DNA from: Polycladomyces subterraneus | GTDB taxonomy: Bacteria > Bacillota > Bacilli > Thermoactinomycetales > JIR-001 | Length of the DNA: 64,000 nucleotides | Direction: 5' to 3' | NCBI RefSeq assembly: GCF_030433435.1 | Contig: NZ_JANRHH010000012.1 | Span: forward strand, 19,474-83,473 | Notes under the pieces: model-generated | What the model was told of the DNA's origin: nothing | What the model saw: only the letters and a program-made list of their open reading frames with translations | Database searches by the model: none | Position numbers and translations under genes: made by a program | In this document: in pieces, positions 8,559-17,855 of the stretch | Layout: every line of letters begins with the position of its first letter | Position numbering within the stretch: position 1 is the first letter of the stretch

Positions 8559-9443
8559 TTACTGGAACTGTGATTGGATCCAATCGACCAATTTCCAGAA
8601 CCAATCAACTAACATGGCGAAGAAGCCTTGCGCTTCCTTGGAGTTAAGGACTTGCTGGAATTGATCCTGGAAGTTTTTCAGCTGGTTAGATACGTTGTCC
8701 CAGTTGATGTTCAGGTTGGACAAGTTTTGCGTGAACTGGGTGAGCTGGTTGATCTGTTGGTTGGTCAGGTTGATGTTGAGATCACCAGCCACATTGACGA
8801 CGATGTTCCGGAAATCCTCCGGTGTCTGCGGTTGTTGTTTGGCCACTTCTTCTTTCAATTTCAACATGAATTCGGTCGCTTTTTCACTGCCGATTTGTTT
8901 GGCCAGATCCGCAGTGCGCACGATTTCCTCGTTGGCAACTTGTTTTTGCTCTTCGCTGATCTTGGTACCGGTGGCCACCTCAAACGCCTTCAGGATACCA
9001 GTCAGACCGGCCGTGCCCGACACCGGTTTCGGTGCGGTGACATACACGTCTGCATCTTTGACGCCTGCGGTGATCAAAGCATTCGCATACATCGCGTTGG
9101 TAATCGTGGTGATGTTGTGCGTTTGCACCTTGATACCGGACCCGGCGTCCGTCAGCGTGATTTTCGCGGAAGAGAGCGCCCGCGAACCGATGGTCGCTTC
9201 ACTCATGTATTTTCCGAGGTATTGGTGCTCTTCCGCATTGGTGACTTCGATGATCTTGACATCATTGGGCACGTTCATTTCATTGAGAATAGCTTGGCGC
9301 TCCTGCGGAGTGAGGTCTTGTCCCAGCGTGACGACTGTTTCTCCCACCACGGCGTCGGCAGACGCGACAGACGGGAGAATCCAAGTAAATAAGAATACAC
9401 TCAGAATGCCGAGGCCGATGTTTCTCAGCCAAGTTTTCTTCAT
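8559..9443 (-). CDS. DUF1002 secreted protein (YpuA-like)
   Basis: A 294-residue protein with a clear signal peptide (KKTW, hydrophobic core, cleavage near ASADA). The mature part has the VVTLGQDLTPQERQAIL and GTGIKVQT-like segments seen in the DUF1002/YpuA family, and its length equals B. subtilis YpuA. The C-terminal third is rich in N and Q with a coiled-coil look and ends in a tryptophan-rich amphipathic stretch. Its function is unknown; it would act outside the membrane. It is a single gene on the minus strand with a GGGGG-type ribosome site before the ATG. Confidence 0.8.
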   Translation of the reverse strand: MKKTWLRNIGLGILSVFLFTWILPSVASADAVVGETVVTLGQDLTPQERQAILNEMNVPNDVKIIEVTNAEEHQYLGKYMSEATIGSRALSSAKITLTDAGSGIKVQTHNITTITNAMYANALITAGVKDADVYVTAPKPVSGTAGLTGILKAFEVATGTKISEEQKQVANEEIVRTADLAKQIGSEKATEFMLKLKEEVAKQQPQTPEDFRNIVVNVAGDLNINLTNQQINQLTQFTQNLSNLNINWDNVSNQLKNFQDQFQQVLNSKEAQGFFAMLVDWFWKLVDWIQSQFQ

Positions 9444-9531
9444 TTGATAATAACCCCCTTCTCGTTATATATAGACGTAGTTTTCCCTGAAGATGTTTCA
9501 TCTATGGATCATTTTTCATAGAAAGGAAGGA

Positions 9532-11538
9532 TCAAGAACCACCGGTCGCATAATGTTTTTGGATAAATGTTTTCATCATGGGCAGGAGATAATGACTGCC
9601 GCCTCGATCCTTCACATCCTCCACAAACATGGTGGTGACGAGATCGGGTTGTTTACCGGGTTTGCCAGTGATGGTGCACAACCATCCGTATTCCGTACCG
9701 TTCTTGTCATCCTTGCTTTTTTTCAGTTCGGCCGTCCCCGTTTTGGCAGCGATGCTCACCCCCGAAACAGCCAGACTGTGGGCAGTTCCGTGCGGATCAG
9801 TGACGACGGAAGTCAAGAGATCTCTAACTTGCTGGGCCACTTGCGGCTTGACGACACCCGCTTTCCACACTTTGGGCCGGACAGAATGTTTGCCATCCAT
9901 GATCAACACGGGCTGCATGATGTTCCCTTTGTTAGCGAACACGGAATACATCATGGCCATATGGAACGGGCTTACTTCGATTTGCGCCTGTCCGTAGGAG
10001 CTGTTGGCCAATTGCACCTCATTGTCGATTTTGCCGTTGGTGGCGATCTGAGAAGGTTCGATCGGGTAGGAGAAAGGGATCTCCATTTCAAAGCCGAATT
10101 TTTTCAGGTATAGGTTCATGTTTCGTACGCCGATCATCAAGCCTGCCCGCGCGAAATAGATGTTGTCGGACCAGGCCAATCCTTTGCGCAGATCGATGGG
10201 GCCACCTGGATTGGGCACCCGCGTGATGTAAAAATCACCCCAGCCGGGCTTTTGCCATTTGCCGGCGGAAGTATCAAAGGTGGTGTTGGGCTTTACTCTC
10301 CCCGTATCCAACCCGATGGCCGCCACGATGCCTTTCATCGTGGAACCGGGCGTGTATGTGTATTTGAACCGGCTCATCAGCGGCATAGTCGGGCCGTTGA
10401 TCCGTTTCCATTCGGAAGAAGGAAACCCGTTGATGAACATATTGGGATCGTAGGAAGGAGCGCTCACCATGGCCAGCACTTCGCCCGTTTTCGGGTTGAT
10501 GGCGACGGCGGCACCTTTGTCATTCCGAATACCGTTGTACAATTGGCGTTGTGTGTTCACATCGATGGTAAGACGAAAGCTCTCGCCGTCTTGACCCGGT
10601 CGTTGTGCCAGCACTTTTTTCATTTGTCCGTTCGCATCGACGATCAGCAAACGTTGTCCGTGTCGGGGACGCAAACGTTCTTCCAACACTTGCTCCAAAC
10701 CGCGCATACCGACCCAGTCGCCTTGCACATATCCCTTGTTTTTGAGTTCCTTCAACTGCTCGGAGGAGATGGGGCGTATGTAACCGATCAAATGGGCGGT
10801 CGCCTCTTTTTGCGGGTAGACACGCTTGCTCTCCATGCGGATATCTACACCGGGGATCGCTTTCAACGCCGATATTTTCCCGCGGTCTTCCAGGTCTAAC
10901 GTACTCACTTCCACCCGATCCGATTGCTTCGGCTTCAGTTTCCCGGCCAACTGGGCTGGGCTCATTCCCAATAGTTGGGCCAGCTGTTGCTGGGTTTTGG
11001 TGTCCGTGATTTGTTTGGGAAGGACCGTCACATGGTACTTGACTTGGTTGATGGCGAGAGGTTCACCATTGCGGTCGTAGATCTCTCCTCTCAGGTTCTC
11101 ATTGGTGCTCTCGATTTTGATCTGGTCGTTTTCGCCGAGTCCGGGGAGGAGGAGAGACGGTGTCCACTGGATTCGCCATCCGGCCTCTTCTTCCTTCACC
11201 CAATGCGCTGCCGATTGAAACGTCAGATCACCGAACTCCTTGGTGGACCGGATCATCCGGAAGGGGATGACGTGTCCTTTCGGTTTGGCAGGTTCCAATT
11301 GAATCTTTGTCTGACCGATCAAGGAAGCAACTTGTCGGTGCTGCTTGACGAAATCCTGTTTGCTGATGCGTTTTTTGGATGTGGCACTCAGCAGGTCGTA
11401 CATTTTCTCATAATTTCCTTGTTCCCACCATGATAGATAGTTTTTCATCGTAGGCATGGGTCCCGGGTCCGTTTCACAACCGGACAGGAAACTGAGCAAA
11501 AAGATACAGATGATAGCGGAAAGTATTTTGGGGCGCAT
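9532..11538 (-). CDS. pbpC: Class B penicillin-binding protein, PBP3/PbpC type
   Basis: A 668-residue transpeptidase, the same length as B. subtilis PBP3. It has a lipoprotein-like signal (SFLSGCETD), then the NTF2-like MecA_N domain (about residues 28-140), the PBP dimerisation domain, and a transpeptidase domain with STMK (Ser near 399), SDN in AWSDNIYFAR, and KTGTA (Lys near 599). It cross-links peptidoglycan outside the membrane. The MecA_N domain places it with the low-affinity group (MecA, PBP5fm, PBP3). The start follows GGAGGTG. It is monocistronic and lies downstream of the fumarase gene in the same direction. Confidence 0.9.
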   Translation of the reverse strand: MRPKILSAIICIFLLSFLSGCETDPGPMPTMKNYLSWWEQGNYEKMYDLLSATSKKRISKQDFVKQHRQVASLIGQTKIQLEPAKPKGHVIPFRMIRSTKEFGDLTFQSAAHWVKEEEAGWRIQWTPSLLLPGLGENDQIKIESTNENLRGEIYDRNGEPLAINQVKYHVTVLPKQITDTKTQQQLAQLLGMSPAQLAGKLKPKQSDRVEVSTLDLEDRGKISALKAIPGVDIRMESKRVYPQKEATAHLIGYIRPISSEQLKELKNKGYVQGDWVGMRGLEQVLEERLRPRHGQRLLIVDANGQMKKVLAQRPGQDGESFRLTIDVNTQRQLYNGIRNDKGAAVAINPKTGEVLAMVSAPSYDPNMFINGFPSSEWKRINGPTMPLMSRFKYTYTPGSTMKGIVAAIGLDTGRVKPNTTFDTSAGKWQKPGWGDFYITRVPNPGGPIDLRKGLAWSDNIYFARAGLMIGVRNMNLYLKKFGFEMEIPFSYPIEPSQIATNGKIDNEVQLANSSYGQAQIEVSPFHMAMMYSVFANKGNIMQPVLIMDGKHSVRPKVWKAGVVKPQVAQQVRDLLTSVVTDPHGTAHSLAVSGVSIAAKTGTAELKKSKDDKNGTEYGWLCTITGKPGKQPDLVTTMFVEDVKDRGGSHYLLPMMKTFIQKHYATGGS

Positions 11539-11579
11539 GTACTCTGTTCACCTCCGTCAGATAAAAATCAGGAATGAGA

Positions 11580-11606
11580 AAGGGCGGCCGAATGGAACCG
11601 CCCTGG
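11580..11606 (-). terminator. Hairpin between fumarase and pbpC
   Basis: On the minus strand an AGGGCGG / CCGCCCT stem is followed by TTTCTCATT. The T-run is weak, so read-through into pbpC is possible. Confidence 0.5.
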
Positions 11607-11617
11607 GATTTACGAGG

Positions 11618-13159
11618 TCAGACGAAAACGGGGTCTTTAAATTGCGCCAGTTTCTCCAGTGCGCTTTTTTCCACGTCTTTGTGCAGGCTGTTGCCATGGG
11701 CATCCATCGTGACGATGGCGGCAAAGTTTCGCACGCGGAGATGCCACATGGCTTCCGGTATGCCGAACTCCATAAAATCGACACCTTCGACGTCGGTGAT
11801 GCAGTCAGCATAATATTGGGCTGCGCCGCCGATGGCATTCAGGTAGACCGCCCCGTATTCCTTCAGTGCAGCCAGTGTTTTTTCACCCATGCCACCTTTC
11901 CCGATGACCGCACGGATACCGAACTTGCGGATGATGTCCGCCTGATAGGGCTCCTCCCGGATACTCGTAGTCGGGCCGGCGGCCTTCACCTCCCAATTGC
12001 CGTCTTTGTCTTTGAGCATTACCGGGCCGCAATGGTAGATTACGCCGCCGTTGAGATCCACCGGCGAATCGTGGTCGATCAGGTATTTGTGCAGGGCATC
12101 CCGGCCGGTATGGATTAACCCGTTGAGAATGACGATGTCGCCTACACGGAGTTGCCGGATTTGTTCTTCTGTGATCGGCGTGGTGAGGGTGATTTCACGA
12201 TTGCCCTTCTTTTCGCCAACCAATCCGGTCGTTGCGGGGGCAGGAGTATCCTCCACTTTCGGGGCGTCGGTATACAGCCATCGTCTGATTTCGCCGGTTT
12301 CAGGGTCCAGTACGACACCTTGCCGACGAAACGCCCAACAATTGTAGGCGACCGAGACGAAGAAGCTCGCCGGAATTCGGTTGATGGCGCCGATCTTGCA
12401 ACCCAACAGCGTGACATCGCCGCCGAATCCCATCGTACCGATGCCCAACTGGTTGGCCGCTTCCATGATATACGCTTCCAATTTGGCCAACTCAGGGTTG
12501 GGGTTGACGTCGTGTACCGGGCGGAACAATTGCTCTTTGGCAAGTTGATATCCGGTCGTCCGGTCGCCGCCGATGCCCACGCCGATAAAACCGGCACTGC
12601 AACCTTGGCCCTGTGCTTGGTAGACGGCGTGCAGGATGCATTTGCGGATTCCATCCAAATCCCGACCCGCTCGACCCAATCCTTCCAGTTCACAGGGGAG
12701 GCTGTATTGGATGTTTTTGTTTTCACAACCCCCGCCTTTCAGGATCAGGCGCACCTCGATTTCGTCTTTTTCCCACTGTTCAAAATGAATCACCGGAATC
12801 CCCGGCCCCAGGTTGTCTCCGCTGTTTTTCCCCGTGAGCGAGTCCACGGAGTTGGGTCGCAGTTTGCCCAAGCGGGTTGCTTCGGCAATCGCTTCGTGGA
12901 TCGCTTCCTTCATGCGGATTTGGTTGACACCGACGGGGACGCGAATCTCAAACGTCGGCATCCCGGTGTCCTGACAAATCGGGGAAACGTTTTCTTCCGC
13001 CATCCGAATATTGTCCGAGATGGTGGAGAGCGCCAATCCTGCCCGCGTGCCGGCGTTCTCGCGCATTTTGGCGCGTTGGATGGCGGCACGCACGTCCGGG
13101 GGCAGATTGGTCGAGGTTTCCGTGATCAATTTCAACATGGATTCCTTGAGTGCGCGCAT
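11618..13159 (-). CDS. fumA: Class I fumarate hydratase
   Basis: A 513-residue oxygen-sensitive [4Fe-4S] hydro-lyase that interconverts fumarate and malate. It is a single chain: an alpha-type domain (residues 1 to about 280; ICQDTGMP, KGGGCENKN, GQGCSAGFIGVGIGGDR, SVAYNCWAFRR) joined to a beta-type domain (about 330-513; TGRDALHKYL, GPTTSIRE, IGKGGMG). The cysteines in ICQDTG, GQGCSAG and YNCWAF are the likely cluster ligands. The ATG at 13159 has AAGGGG before it and matches the family N-terminus; an upstream ATG at 13201 was rejected. Bacillus uses a class II enzyme here, so the class I type is a lineage difference. A close L-tartrate dehydratase relative is the alternative. Confidence 0.88.
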   Translation of the reverse strand: MRALKESMLKLITETSTNLPPDVRAAIQRAKMRENAGTRAGLALSTISDNIRMAEENVSPICQDTGMPTFEIRVPVGVNQIRMKEAIHEAIAEATRLGKLRPNSVDSLTGKNSGDNLGPGIPVIHFEQWEKDEIEVRLILKGGGCENKNIQYSLPCELEGLGRAGRDLDGIRKCILHAVYQAQGQGCSAGFIGVGIGGDRTTGYQLAKEQLFRPVHDVNPNPELAKLEAYIMEAANQLGIGTMGFGGDVTLLGCKIGAINRIPASFFVSVAYNCWAFRRQGVVLDPETGEIRRWLYTDAPKVEDTPAPATTGLVGEKKGNREITLTTPITEEQIRQLRVGDIVILNGLIHTGRDALHKYLIDHDSPVDLNGGVIYHCGPVMLKDKDGNWEVKAAGPTTSIREEPYQADIIRKFGIRAVIGKGGMGEKTLAALKEYGAVYLNAIGGAAQYYADCITDVEGVDFMEFGIPEAMWHLRVRNFAAIVTMDAHGNSLHKDVEKSALEKLAQFKDPVFV

Positions 13160-13589
13160 GTTCGAAACCCCTTTTGCCTTGGAATTCAGCTTCCTTCTCA
13201 TCCGATGTTATCGAGACTTACTCTACACGGCATCAAACCAAAGGCAATCCCTTTGGTCGCTGTGGGCTTCTCGCTTCATCTGGTGTGGCAGATCCACATC
13301 CGTCCACGAAGGCTTCGCCCAAGCCTATTTCCGTTTCTCTCACTAGTAGTTTTCAGTGTTTCCGCACTCCACAGATTGATTGTATCAAAATTCGGTCGGA
13401 CTTGCGAGAGGGCCGAAGCCGTCCCGCGTCTGACGATCCTATTATCTCAATCAGACAGAGTTGGGTTGATACGAGCCGGATTTTCTTTTCAAATGAAAGA
13501 AGACGCGTTTCTTCCCGTTTTGACACAGGGAGATGACGCGTCCCGATACACTGGACACCCTCTAAACGCTATGGCGGGCAGTAAAACGA
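13160..13589. other. Gene-free stretch holding a tnpB-tail fossil
   Basis: No gene of the local style was found in these 430 bases. The minus strand of 13214-13327 matches 31220-31330 and looks like the end of an IS200/IS605-family tnpB gene plus its right end (see the separate entry). The part next to the small zinc-ribbon gene (13400-13589) shows nothing recognisable. Confidence 0.5.
13214..13327 (-). mobile_element. Fossil of tnpB 3' end / right-end hairpin (copy A)
   Basis: The minus strand reads in frame GLGEAFVDGCG, then SATPDEARSPQRPKG and a stop, which fits the variable tail of IS1341-type TnpB proteins. A perfect 8-bp hairpin ACCAAAGG / CCTTTGGT (13237-13257) follows, as in the subterminal hairpins of this family. 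The match to the copy at 31220-31330 is roughly four in five bases over about 110 bases. Nothing of the catalytic domain is left here. TnpB guide (omega) RNAs span this same region, so a retained RNA is possible but unproven. Confidence 0.5.
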
Positions 13590-13835
13590 TTACATCAATC
13601 GGTTTCGTTCAGCGGCTTTGATAAACAATTGTTCCGATTCGATCAATCCGCATACACCGCACTGTACACGGACTTTTTCGCCACTATAGGGAATGTACAA
13701 CGGATCATCGGGACTGATGCTGCCCACAATCTCCCCCGTTTTGGGGTCCTTTCTCACCGATTGCGCCACTTGTTCGATCACGTGAAACCGACTGCGGTTG
13801 GTGCCGCACGAGGGACAAAGGTAAGGAGTTTCCAT
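13590..13835 (-). CDS. Small zinc-ribbon protein
   Basis: An 81-residue protein with two cysteine pairs, CPSCG near the N-terminus and CGVCG near residue 57, which should bind one zinc. No known family was recognised. The ATG at 13835 is 8 bases after a perfect AGGAGG, so it is preferred over the GTG at 13844, which falls in that site. It follows the HxlR regulator gene by about 45 bases on the same strand, so the two are probably co-transcribed. Confidence 0.7.
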   Translation of the reverse strand: METPYLCPSCGTNRSRFHVIEQVAQSVRKDPKTGEIVGSISPDDPLYIPYSGEKVRVQCGVCGLIESEQLFIKAAERNRLM

Positions 13836-13880
13836 CCCCAACACCTCCTGTCCCTAGTAGACTGCCCGCTTTGCCGACAA

Positions 13881-14213
13881 TCATACCTGTTTGGCTTCTT
13901 TGAACTCCACCCATTGGTCAGCCCATTTTTCGATGGACTGGATGACGGGAGACAAGCCTTCCCCTTTGGGAGTCAGACTATACTCGATCCTAACAGGTGT
14001 CTCCGGATACACTTTCCGTTCCAGGATGCCGTGCGCTTCCAGCTCCTTTAACCGTTCGGCCAGCATCCGTTCGCTCATTTGCGGAATCTGTTCACGGATG
14101 TCGCGAAAGCGTCGGGGGGCGTCCAACAATACGCGGATGATCAATCCGGTCCATTTCTTGGCCAGGATCTCCATCGCCGCCTCATATTTCGGACAGATGC
14201 AACGGTCTGCCAT
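13881..14213 (-). CDS. HxlR-family transcriptional regulator (YodB/CatR-like)
   Basis: A 110-residue winged-helix regulator of the HxlR family. The segments EILAKKWTGLIIRVLLDAPRRFRDI, SERMLAERLKELEAHGI and TPVRIEYSLTPKG follow B. subtilis YodB/CatR closely. Those proteins sense quinones and diamide through an N-terminal cysteine. Here Cys5 and Cys7 (ADRCICPK) flank that position, so a thiol-based redox switch is plausible. GAGGTGAG precedes the ATG. It may control the small zinc-ribbon gene behind it or the divergent peptidase. Confidence 0.88.
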   Translation of the reverse strand: MADRCICPKYEAAMEILAKKWTGLIIRVLLDAPRRFRDIREQIPQMSERMLAERLKELEAHGILERKVYPETPVRIEYSLTPKGEGLSPVIQSIEKWADQWVEFKEAKQV

Positions 14214-14503
14214 CGTTGGCTCACCTCACTTCTATTATTGTAGCAAAGAGAAGCAAAAACGTCATTATATCGCGGTTTGTTTCAGTTTATATAAAGAAGT
14301 AACATATTTTATTTAAGTATAGCCAGTAACCCCCTTTGTTATCCACCCTCAGTTGAAAAGGGAATCAAAAGAGAAGGCGAGAACTAGGTTTACTGTGTGC
14401 GTCTCATCTTTTTCAGCCTAACGAAGCACAGGATAAGGAGCAAAGATGGAACATCAATGTGATGGAAACACTGAAAGGACAAACGTGTGAGAGGAGAGAG
14501 AGG

Positions 14504-16120
14504 ATGGACCAAGAGGCAAAATCATTTATACAGGAATGGGTTCCGCAATGGGAGCAGGCGGATCGTCGGCTGAACGAAGCATATTGGAATGCGAGTACTA
14601 CCGGCGAACAAAAGCATGAGGAGGCGCTCGCCGAAGCCTTGCGGGAACGCATGCGGATGATGGCCGATCCTGAGCGGTTTGACCGGCTGGAAACGTTGCG
14701 GAAAGCAGATATCACCGACCCGTTGATTCGTCGACAATTGACTCTGTTATATAAGGATATGGCCATGAACCCGAGCAATCCCCGGAAAATTGAGGAGGTG
14801 GCTCGTCTGCAAACGGAGATCGAGGGGGCGTTTGTCCGGTTCCGTGCTGAGGTGGAGGGAAAAACGGTCACCCAAAACGAGATCAGTGAAATTCTTCGCA
14901 CCGAAAAAGATCCGTACAAACGAAAAAAGGTGTGGCGCGCCAGCAAGCAGATTGGCGTAGTGGTGGCTGATTCCATCCGCAGGTTGGCCGAACTGCGCAA
15001 CGAACTGGCGGTAGAAAAAGGGTTCCGCGATTACTATCATATGTCGCTCACATTGAGCGAAATTGAGGAAGAGGAACTGTTTACATCTTTGGAAGCGATT
15101 TGTTCCCGGACAGACGGGCCGTACGCCGATCTGAAAAAGGAGATGGACGCTGTATTGGCCAAGCAATATCCCAACTTGCGGCCCGAAGGATTGCGTCCAT
15201 GGCATTATACCGACCCGTTTTTTCAGGAGGCACCACCGGTATTTGACTTGGATCTGGATTCACATTTCCGCGATCGGAATCTGGAAGAACTGGCGGCTCG
15301 AACCTTCCGGGGAATGGGATTGGACGTGGAAGAGATCCTCAGGCGCAGTGATTTGTACGAGCGAGACGGAAAAAGTCAGCATGCGTTTTGTTTGGATATG
15401 GATCGTCGCGGAGATGTACGGGTGCTGTGTAACTTACGACCCAATGCGAAATGGATGGAAATTTTGTTACACGAACTGGGACATGCCGTCTACGATGCCA
15501 ACGTCGATCGGGATTTGCCCTATCTACTCCGGCGTTATGCCCATATCGCGACGACGGAGGCGGTTGCCATGCTGATGGGACGTCTGATTCACGACCCGGT
15601 GTGGTTGACTGAAGTGGCTGGTATCCCTGAATCCTGGGTGGCGGAGAAGGATGCGTCACTTCGCAAACAATCCGCATTGTCCATGCTGGTGTTTATTCGC
15701 TGGTGTCTGGTGATGATCCATTTTGAACGGGATCTATATCGCAATCCGACGGGTGATCTGGACACATTGTGGTGGGATTACGTGGAGCGGTTTCAATTTG
15801 TCCCCCGTCCGGAGGGTCGCCGTGCCCCGGACTGGGCAGCCAAGATTCACCTGGGCACCTCTCCGGTGTATTACCAGAACTATTTGTTGGGAGAATGGAT
15901 CGCTTCACAAATTTTCAACGCTTTGCCATCAAATGGGGAAGCGTCTCATCCGTTGGTCAACAACGCCCATGCAGGTGCGTTTTTGAGAGAGCGAATATTC
16001 CGCCCCGGTGCACGGTATCATTGGCAGGACCTGTTGGAGCAAGCGACCGGTGAACGGTTGAACGTCGAACGGTTTCTGGAGCCTTTTGTAGCGAAGTCAG
16101 ATGGGGCTGCGGCGGAATAG
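14504..16120 (+). CDS. M3-like zinc metallopeptidase
   Basis: A 538-residue, probably cytoplasmic, mostly helical protein with the zinc site HELGHAVYD (first His near residue 323) and the third ligand in TTEAVAML about 30 residues later. This is the gluzincin arrangement of oligopeptidase families M3 and M2. It has no signal peptide. The ATG at 14504 directly follows a purine-rich GGAGAGAGAGG; the upstream ATG at 14459 lacks such a site. The gene stands alone, divergent from the HxlR gene. Its substrate is unknown; short peptides are likely. Confidence 0.82.
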   Translation: MDQEAKSFIQEWVPQWEQADRRLNEAYWNASTTGEQKHEEALAEALRERMRMMADPERFDRLETLRKADITDPLIRRQLTLLYKDMAMNPSNPRKIEEVARLQTEIEGAFVRFRAEVEGKTVTQNEISEILRTEKDPYKRKKVWRASKQIGVVVADSIRRLAELRNELAVEKGFRDYYHMSLTLSEIEEEELFTSLEAICSRTDGPYADLKKEMDAVLAKQYPNLRPEGLRPWHYTDPFFQEAPPVFDLDLDSHFRDRNLEELAARTFRGMGLDVEEILRRSDLYERDGKSQHAFCLDMDRRGDVRVLCNLRPNAKWMEILLHELGHAVYDANVDRDLPYLLRRYAHIATTEAVAMLMGRLIHDPVWLTEVAGIPESWVAEKDASLRKQSALSMLVFIRWCLVMIHFERDLYRNPTGDLDTLWWDYVERFQFVPRPEGRRAPDWAAKIHLGTSPVYYQNYLLGEWIASQIFNALPSNGEASHPLVNNAHAGAFLRERIFRPGARYHWQDLLEQATGERLNVERFLEPFVAKSDGAAAE

Positions 16121-16166
16121 AGAGCGTGTTGGGTGGCTCGAAGGCGCTTTATGTCATCGATACACC

Positions 16167-16895
16167 TTATTCTTTGTCGTTTTTATCGGACTGAATCAAC
16201 TTGTGATATCGTTGTTTCACATGTTGGAAGTGTTCGCGAATTTGGGTTTTGGACCATCCCTTCTCCATATATAACAGCAGATGGTCCACCAAGGTGGGAA
16301 ACCACGATAATCCCAATGAACGTTGTGTAAACGCATGGGCGGCGATTTCCCTGGTCTTCCCGACATATTCCCTCCACGTGAACGGCCCCCAACGTTTGAT
16401 AGGGACTTTGGGTAAAATGCGATCCGTGCGGCCGATGGTATGTATCTCCAGATGATGAAACCACTCATGCGTGAGATGCAGTGCGACCAGATCATCTGAT
16501 GAGACACGGTATCCGGAGCGTTCAAAAAAATGAGCCAACTGCTTGAGGGAAGGACGATAGATGTCGATAGTCGGGGGTTTGCCACGATATTGGGCGCGCG
16601 TTGCGATGTGAGGAGAGGCATGGTCGAGAAAGCGGACCCGGATACCGCTGGCGATCATTCGATTGATCAGATGGGTGAGTCGGCCATCGTAGAGATGCTT
16701 TTGGGCGGCCTGTTCTCCCCACTCCATGGCTGATCGGATATACATTCGCACGTCCGCGGGAGAAAGATGGGAAAAGTATACATCTTGTTCCAACTCCAAA
16801 AAGGCTAAAACGGGAGCAGGAAGTACAGGCCAGTGCTGTTCCATGGGGACGGAAGCGAGAGAAGTGGTCGACACCCCGGGCGATTGGCGGATCAT
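16167..16895 (-). CDS. Uncharacterised HExxH protein
   Basis: A 242-residue soluble protein with LTHEWFHHLE at residues 141-150, an HExxH motif that could bind zinc. No family was recognised and no signal peptide is present. The ATG at 16895 follows GGAGG. The frame runs on upstream to 17051, but that part overlaps the SASP terminator and was left out. It lies on the minus strand just downstream of the SASP gene, separated by that terminator, and converges with the M3-like peptidase. Confidence 0.65.
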   Translation of the reverse strand: MIRQSPGVSTTSLASVPMEQHWPVLPAPVLAFLELEQDVYFSHLSPADVRMYIRSAMEWGEQAAQKHLYDGRLTHLINRMIASGIRVRFLDHASPHIATRAQYRGKPPTIDIYRPSLKQLAHFFERSGYRVSSDDLVALHLTHEWFHHLEIHTIGRTDRILPKVPIKRWGPFTWREYVGKTREIAAHAFTQRSLGLSWFPTLVDHLLLYMEKGWSKTQIREHFQHVKQRYHKLIQSDKNDKE

Positions 16896-16964
16896 TGCGA
16901 TTCCTCCGTCAAATGAGCTAACGTTTATTGCAACGTTATGTCGAATACGGCTTGGCTCATGCGC

Positions 16965-16996
16965 ACAAATAAACAACCCCCTATTGCAGGGGGTTG
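16965..16996 (-). terminator. Terminator of the SASP gene
   Basis: A perfect 9-bp stem CAACCCCCT / AGGGGGTTG with a 5-base loop. On the minus strand it is followed by TTTATTT. Confidence 0.9.
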
Positions 16997-17019
16997 CGGG
17001 AAGAAAGAACCATGATTGT

Positions 17020-17229
17020 TTATCGACGAACCGCCGCAGCTGCTTGTCCACTCATTTGTTGTTCGGCCAAAGCGACCAGGCGCTTCGTAATTTCCCCACC
17101 GACAGAACCGTTAGCGCGGGACGTCGTGTCGGGACCCAGCTGAACACCAAATTCCTGGGCGATTTCGGCTTTCATTTGATCCAGGGCTTGACGAGCACCA
17201 GGAGACAAAATTCGGTTGTTACGTGGCAT
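17020..17229 (-). CDS. Alpha/beta-type small acid-soluble spore protein
   Basis: A 69-residue SASP that coats and protects DNA in the dormant spore. It contains the GPR protease cleavage region EIAQEFGV and the two DNA-binding blocks that end in [21 protein letters not shown]. The ATG at 17229 follows AGAGGTGG; the longer frame to 17310 is not supported. It is expected to be transcribed by the forespore sigma factor SigG, but no confident promoter was assigned. It is direct evidence that the organism forms endospores. Confidence 0.95.
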   Translation of the reverse strand: MPRNNRILSPGARQALDQMKAEIAQEFGVQLGPDTTSRANGSVGGEITKRLVALAEQQMSGQAAAAVRR

Positions 17230-17408
17230 TCTTTCCACCTCTTCGTTATGGATTAGCTTGCAAGCTCTGTTTGTAGTTTGTGATGCAAAGGCCGAATTAT
17301 ACCAATCCAACCGAAAAAATCCGTCGAATCAGATGAGTCAGGTGACAAAGTCGGAAAAGCCGTGTGAGACGGCCTTTCTCGGGTATGCTAATCCGAGAGG
17401 AGTGATAA

Positions 17409-17828
17409 ATGCCCATGTTTTTCCACGGGATTCCCTTTGTCCATTTGGTCAAGCAATTTCCTGTGTTGCAAGCTTCCAATGGTTCTCGCAAGTCTCCGGA
17501 TAAGCGGCAAGATGCCCGGCGTCTGATTGAGCGCATCGGCTTTGAGCCGGTTCATCTATTGCGTTCTTCGCCGGAATACTCGATCAGGCGGTGTTTGAGG
17601 GAATGCTTGCAGTACGGTGACACGGTGTTTGCTTTTTCTACATTACCATTTCCCCGCGTGCAGCTGAGTCCGCACGAATGGGGCGTTCGCTGTTTACAAC
17701 TTCACGCGGCGGATTGGGCCGTCACGACGGATCAGCGGGCGATCAGATGGATTCGAGAGCATTTCCATTCCTTACCCGTTCTGTTTTGTCAAGCAGGGAA
17801 GCCTCCATTTTTTCGCGAAAGGGGATAA
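17409..17828 (+). CDS. Hypothetical protein
   Basis: A 139-residue protein with no recognised family. It is basic and rich in aromatic residues, with four cysteines. It has no signal peptide or membrane helix. A good AGAGGAG lies 8 bases before the ATG. It ends 27 bases before the M24 peptidase start on the same strand, so the two may share a transcript. Codon use looks like its neighbours, which supports a real gene. Confidence 0.55.
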   Translation: MPMFFHGIPFVHLVKQFPVLQASNGSRKSPDKRQDARRLIERIGFEPVHLLRSSPEYSIRRCLRECLQYGDTVFAFSTLPFPRVQLSPHEWGVRCLQLHAADWAVTTDQRAIRWIREHFHSLPVLFCQAGKPPFFRERG

Positions 17829-17855
17829 AGGTAAGGAAGTTTGGGAGGGATCGGG

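Noticed and set aside
8628..9392. Two long plus-strand frames of about 250 codons
   Set aside because: Both are antisense to the DUF1002 gene, which has a clear signal peptide, family match and terminator.
12152..13621. A 489-codon open frame on the plus strand
   Set aside because: It runs antisense through the well-supported fumarase gene and its gap. It has no ribosome site and no family features, and long shadow frames are common in this GC range.
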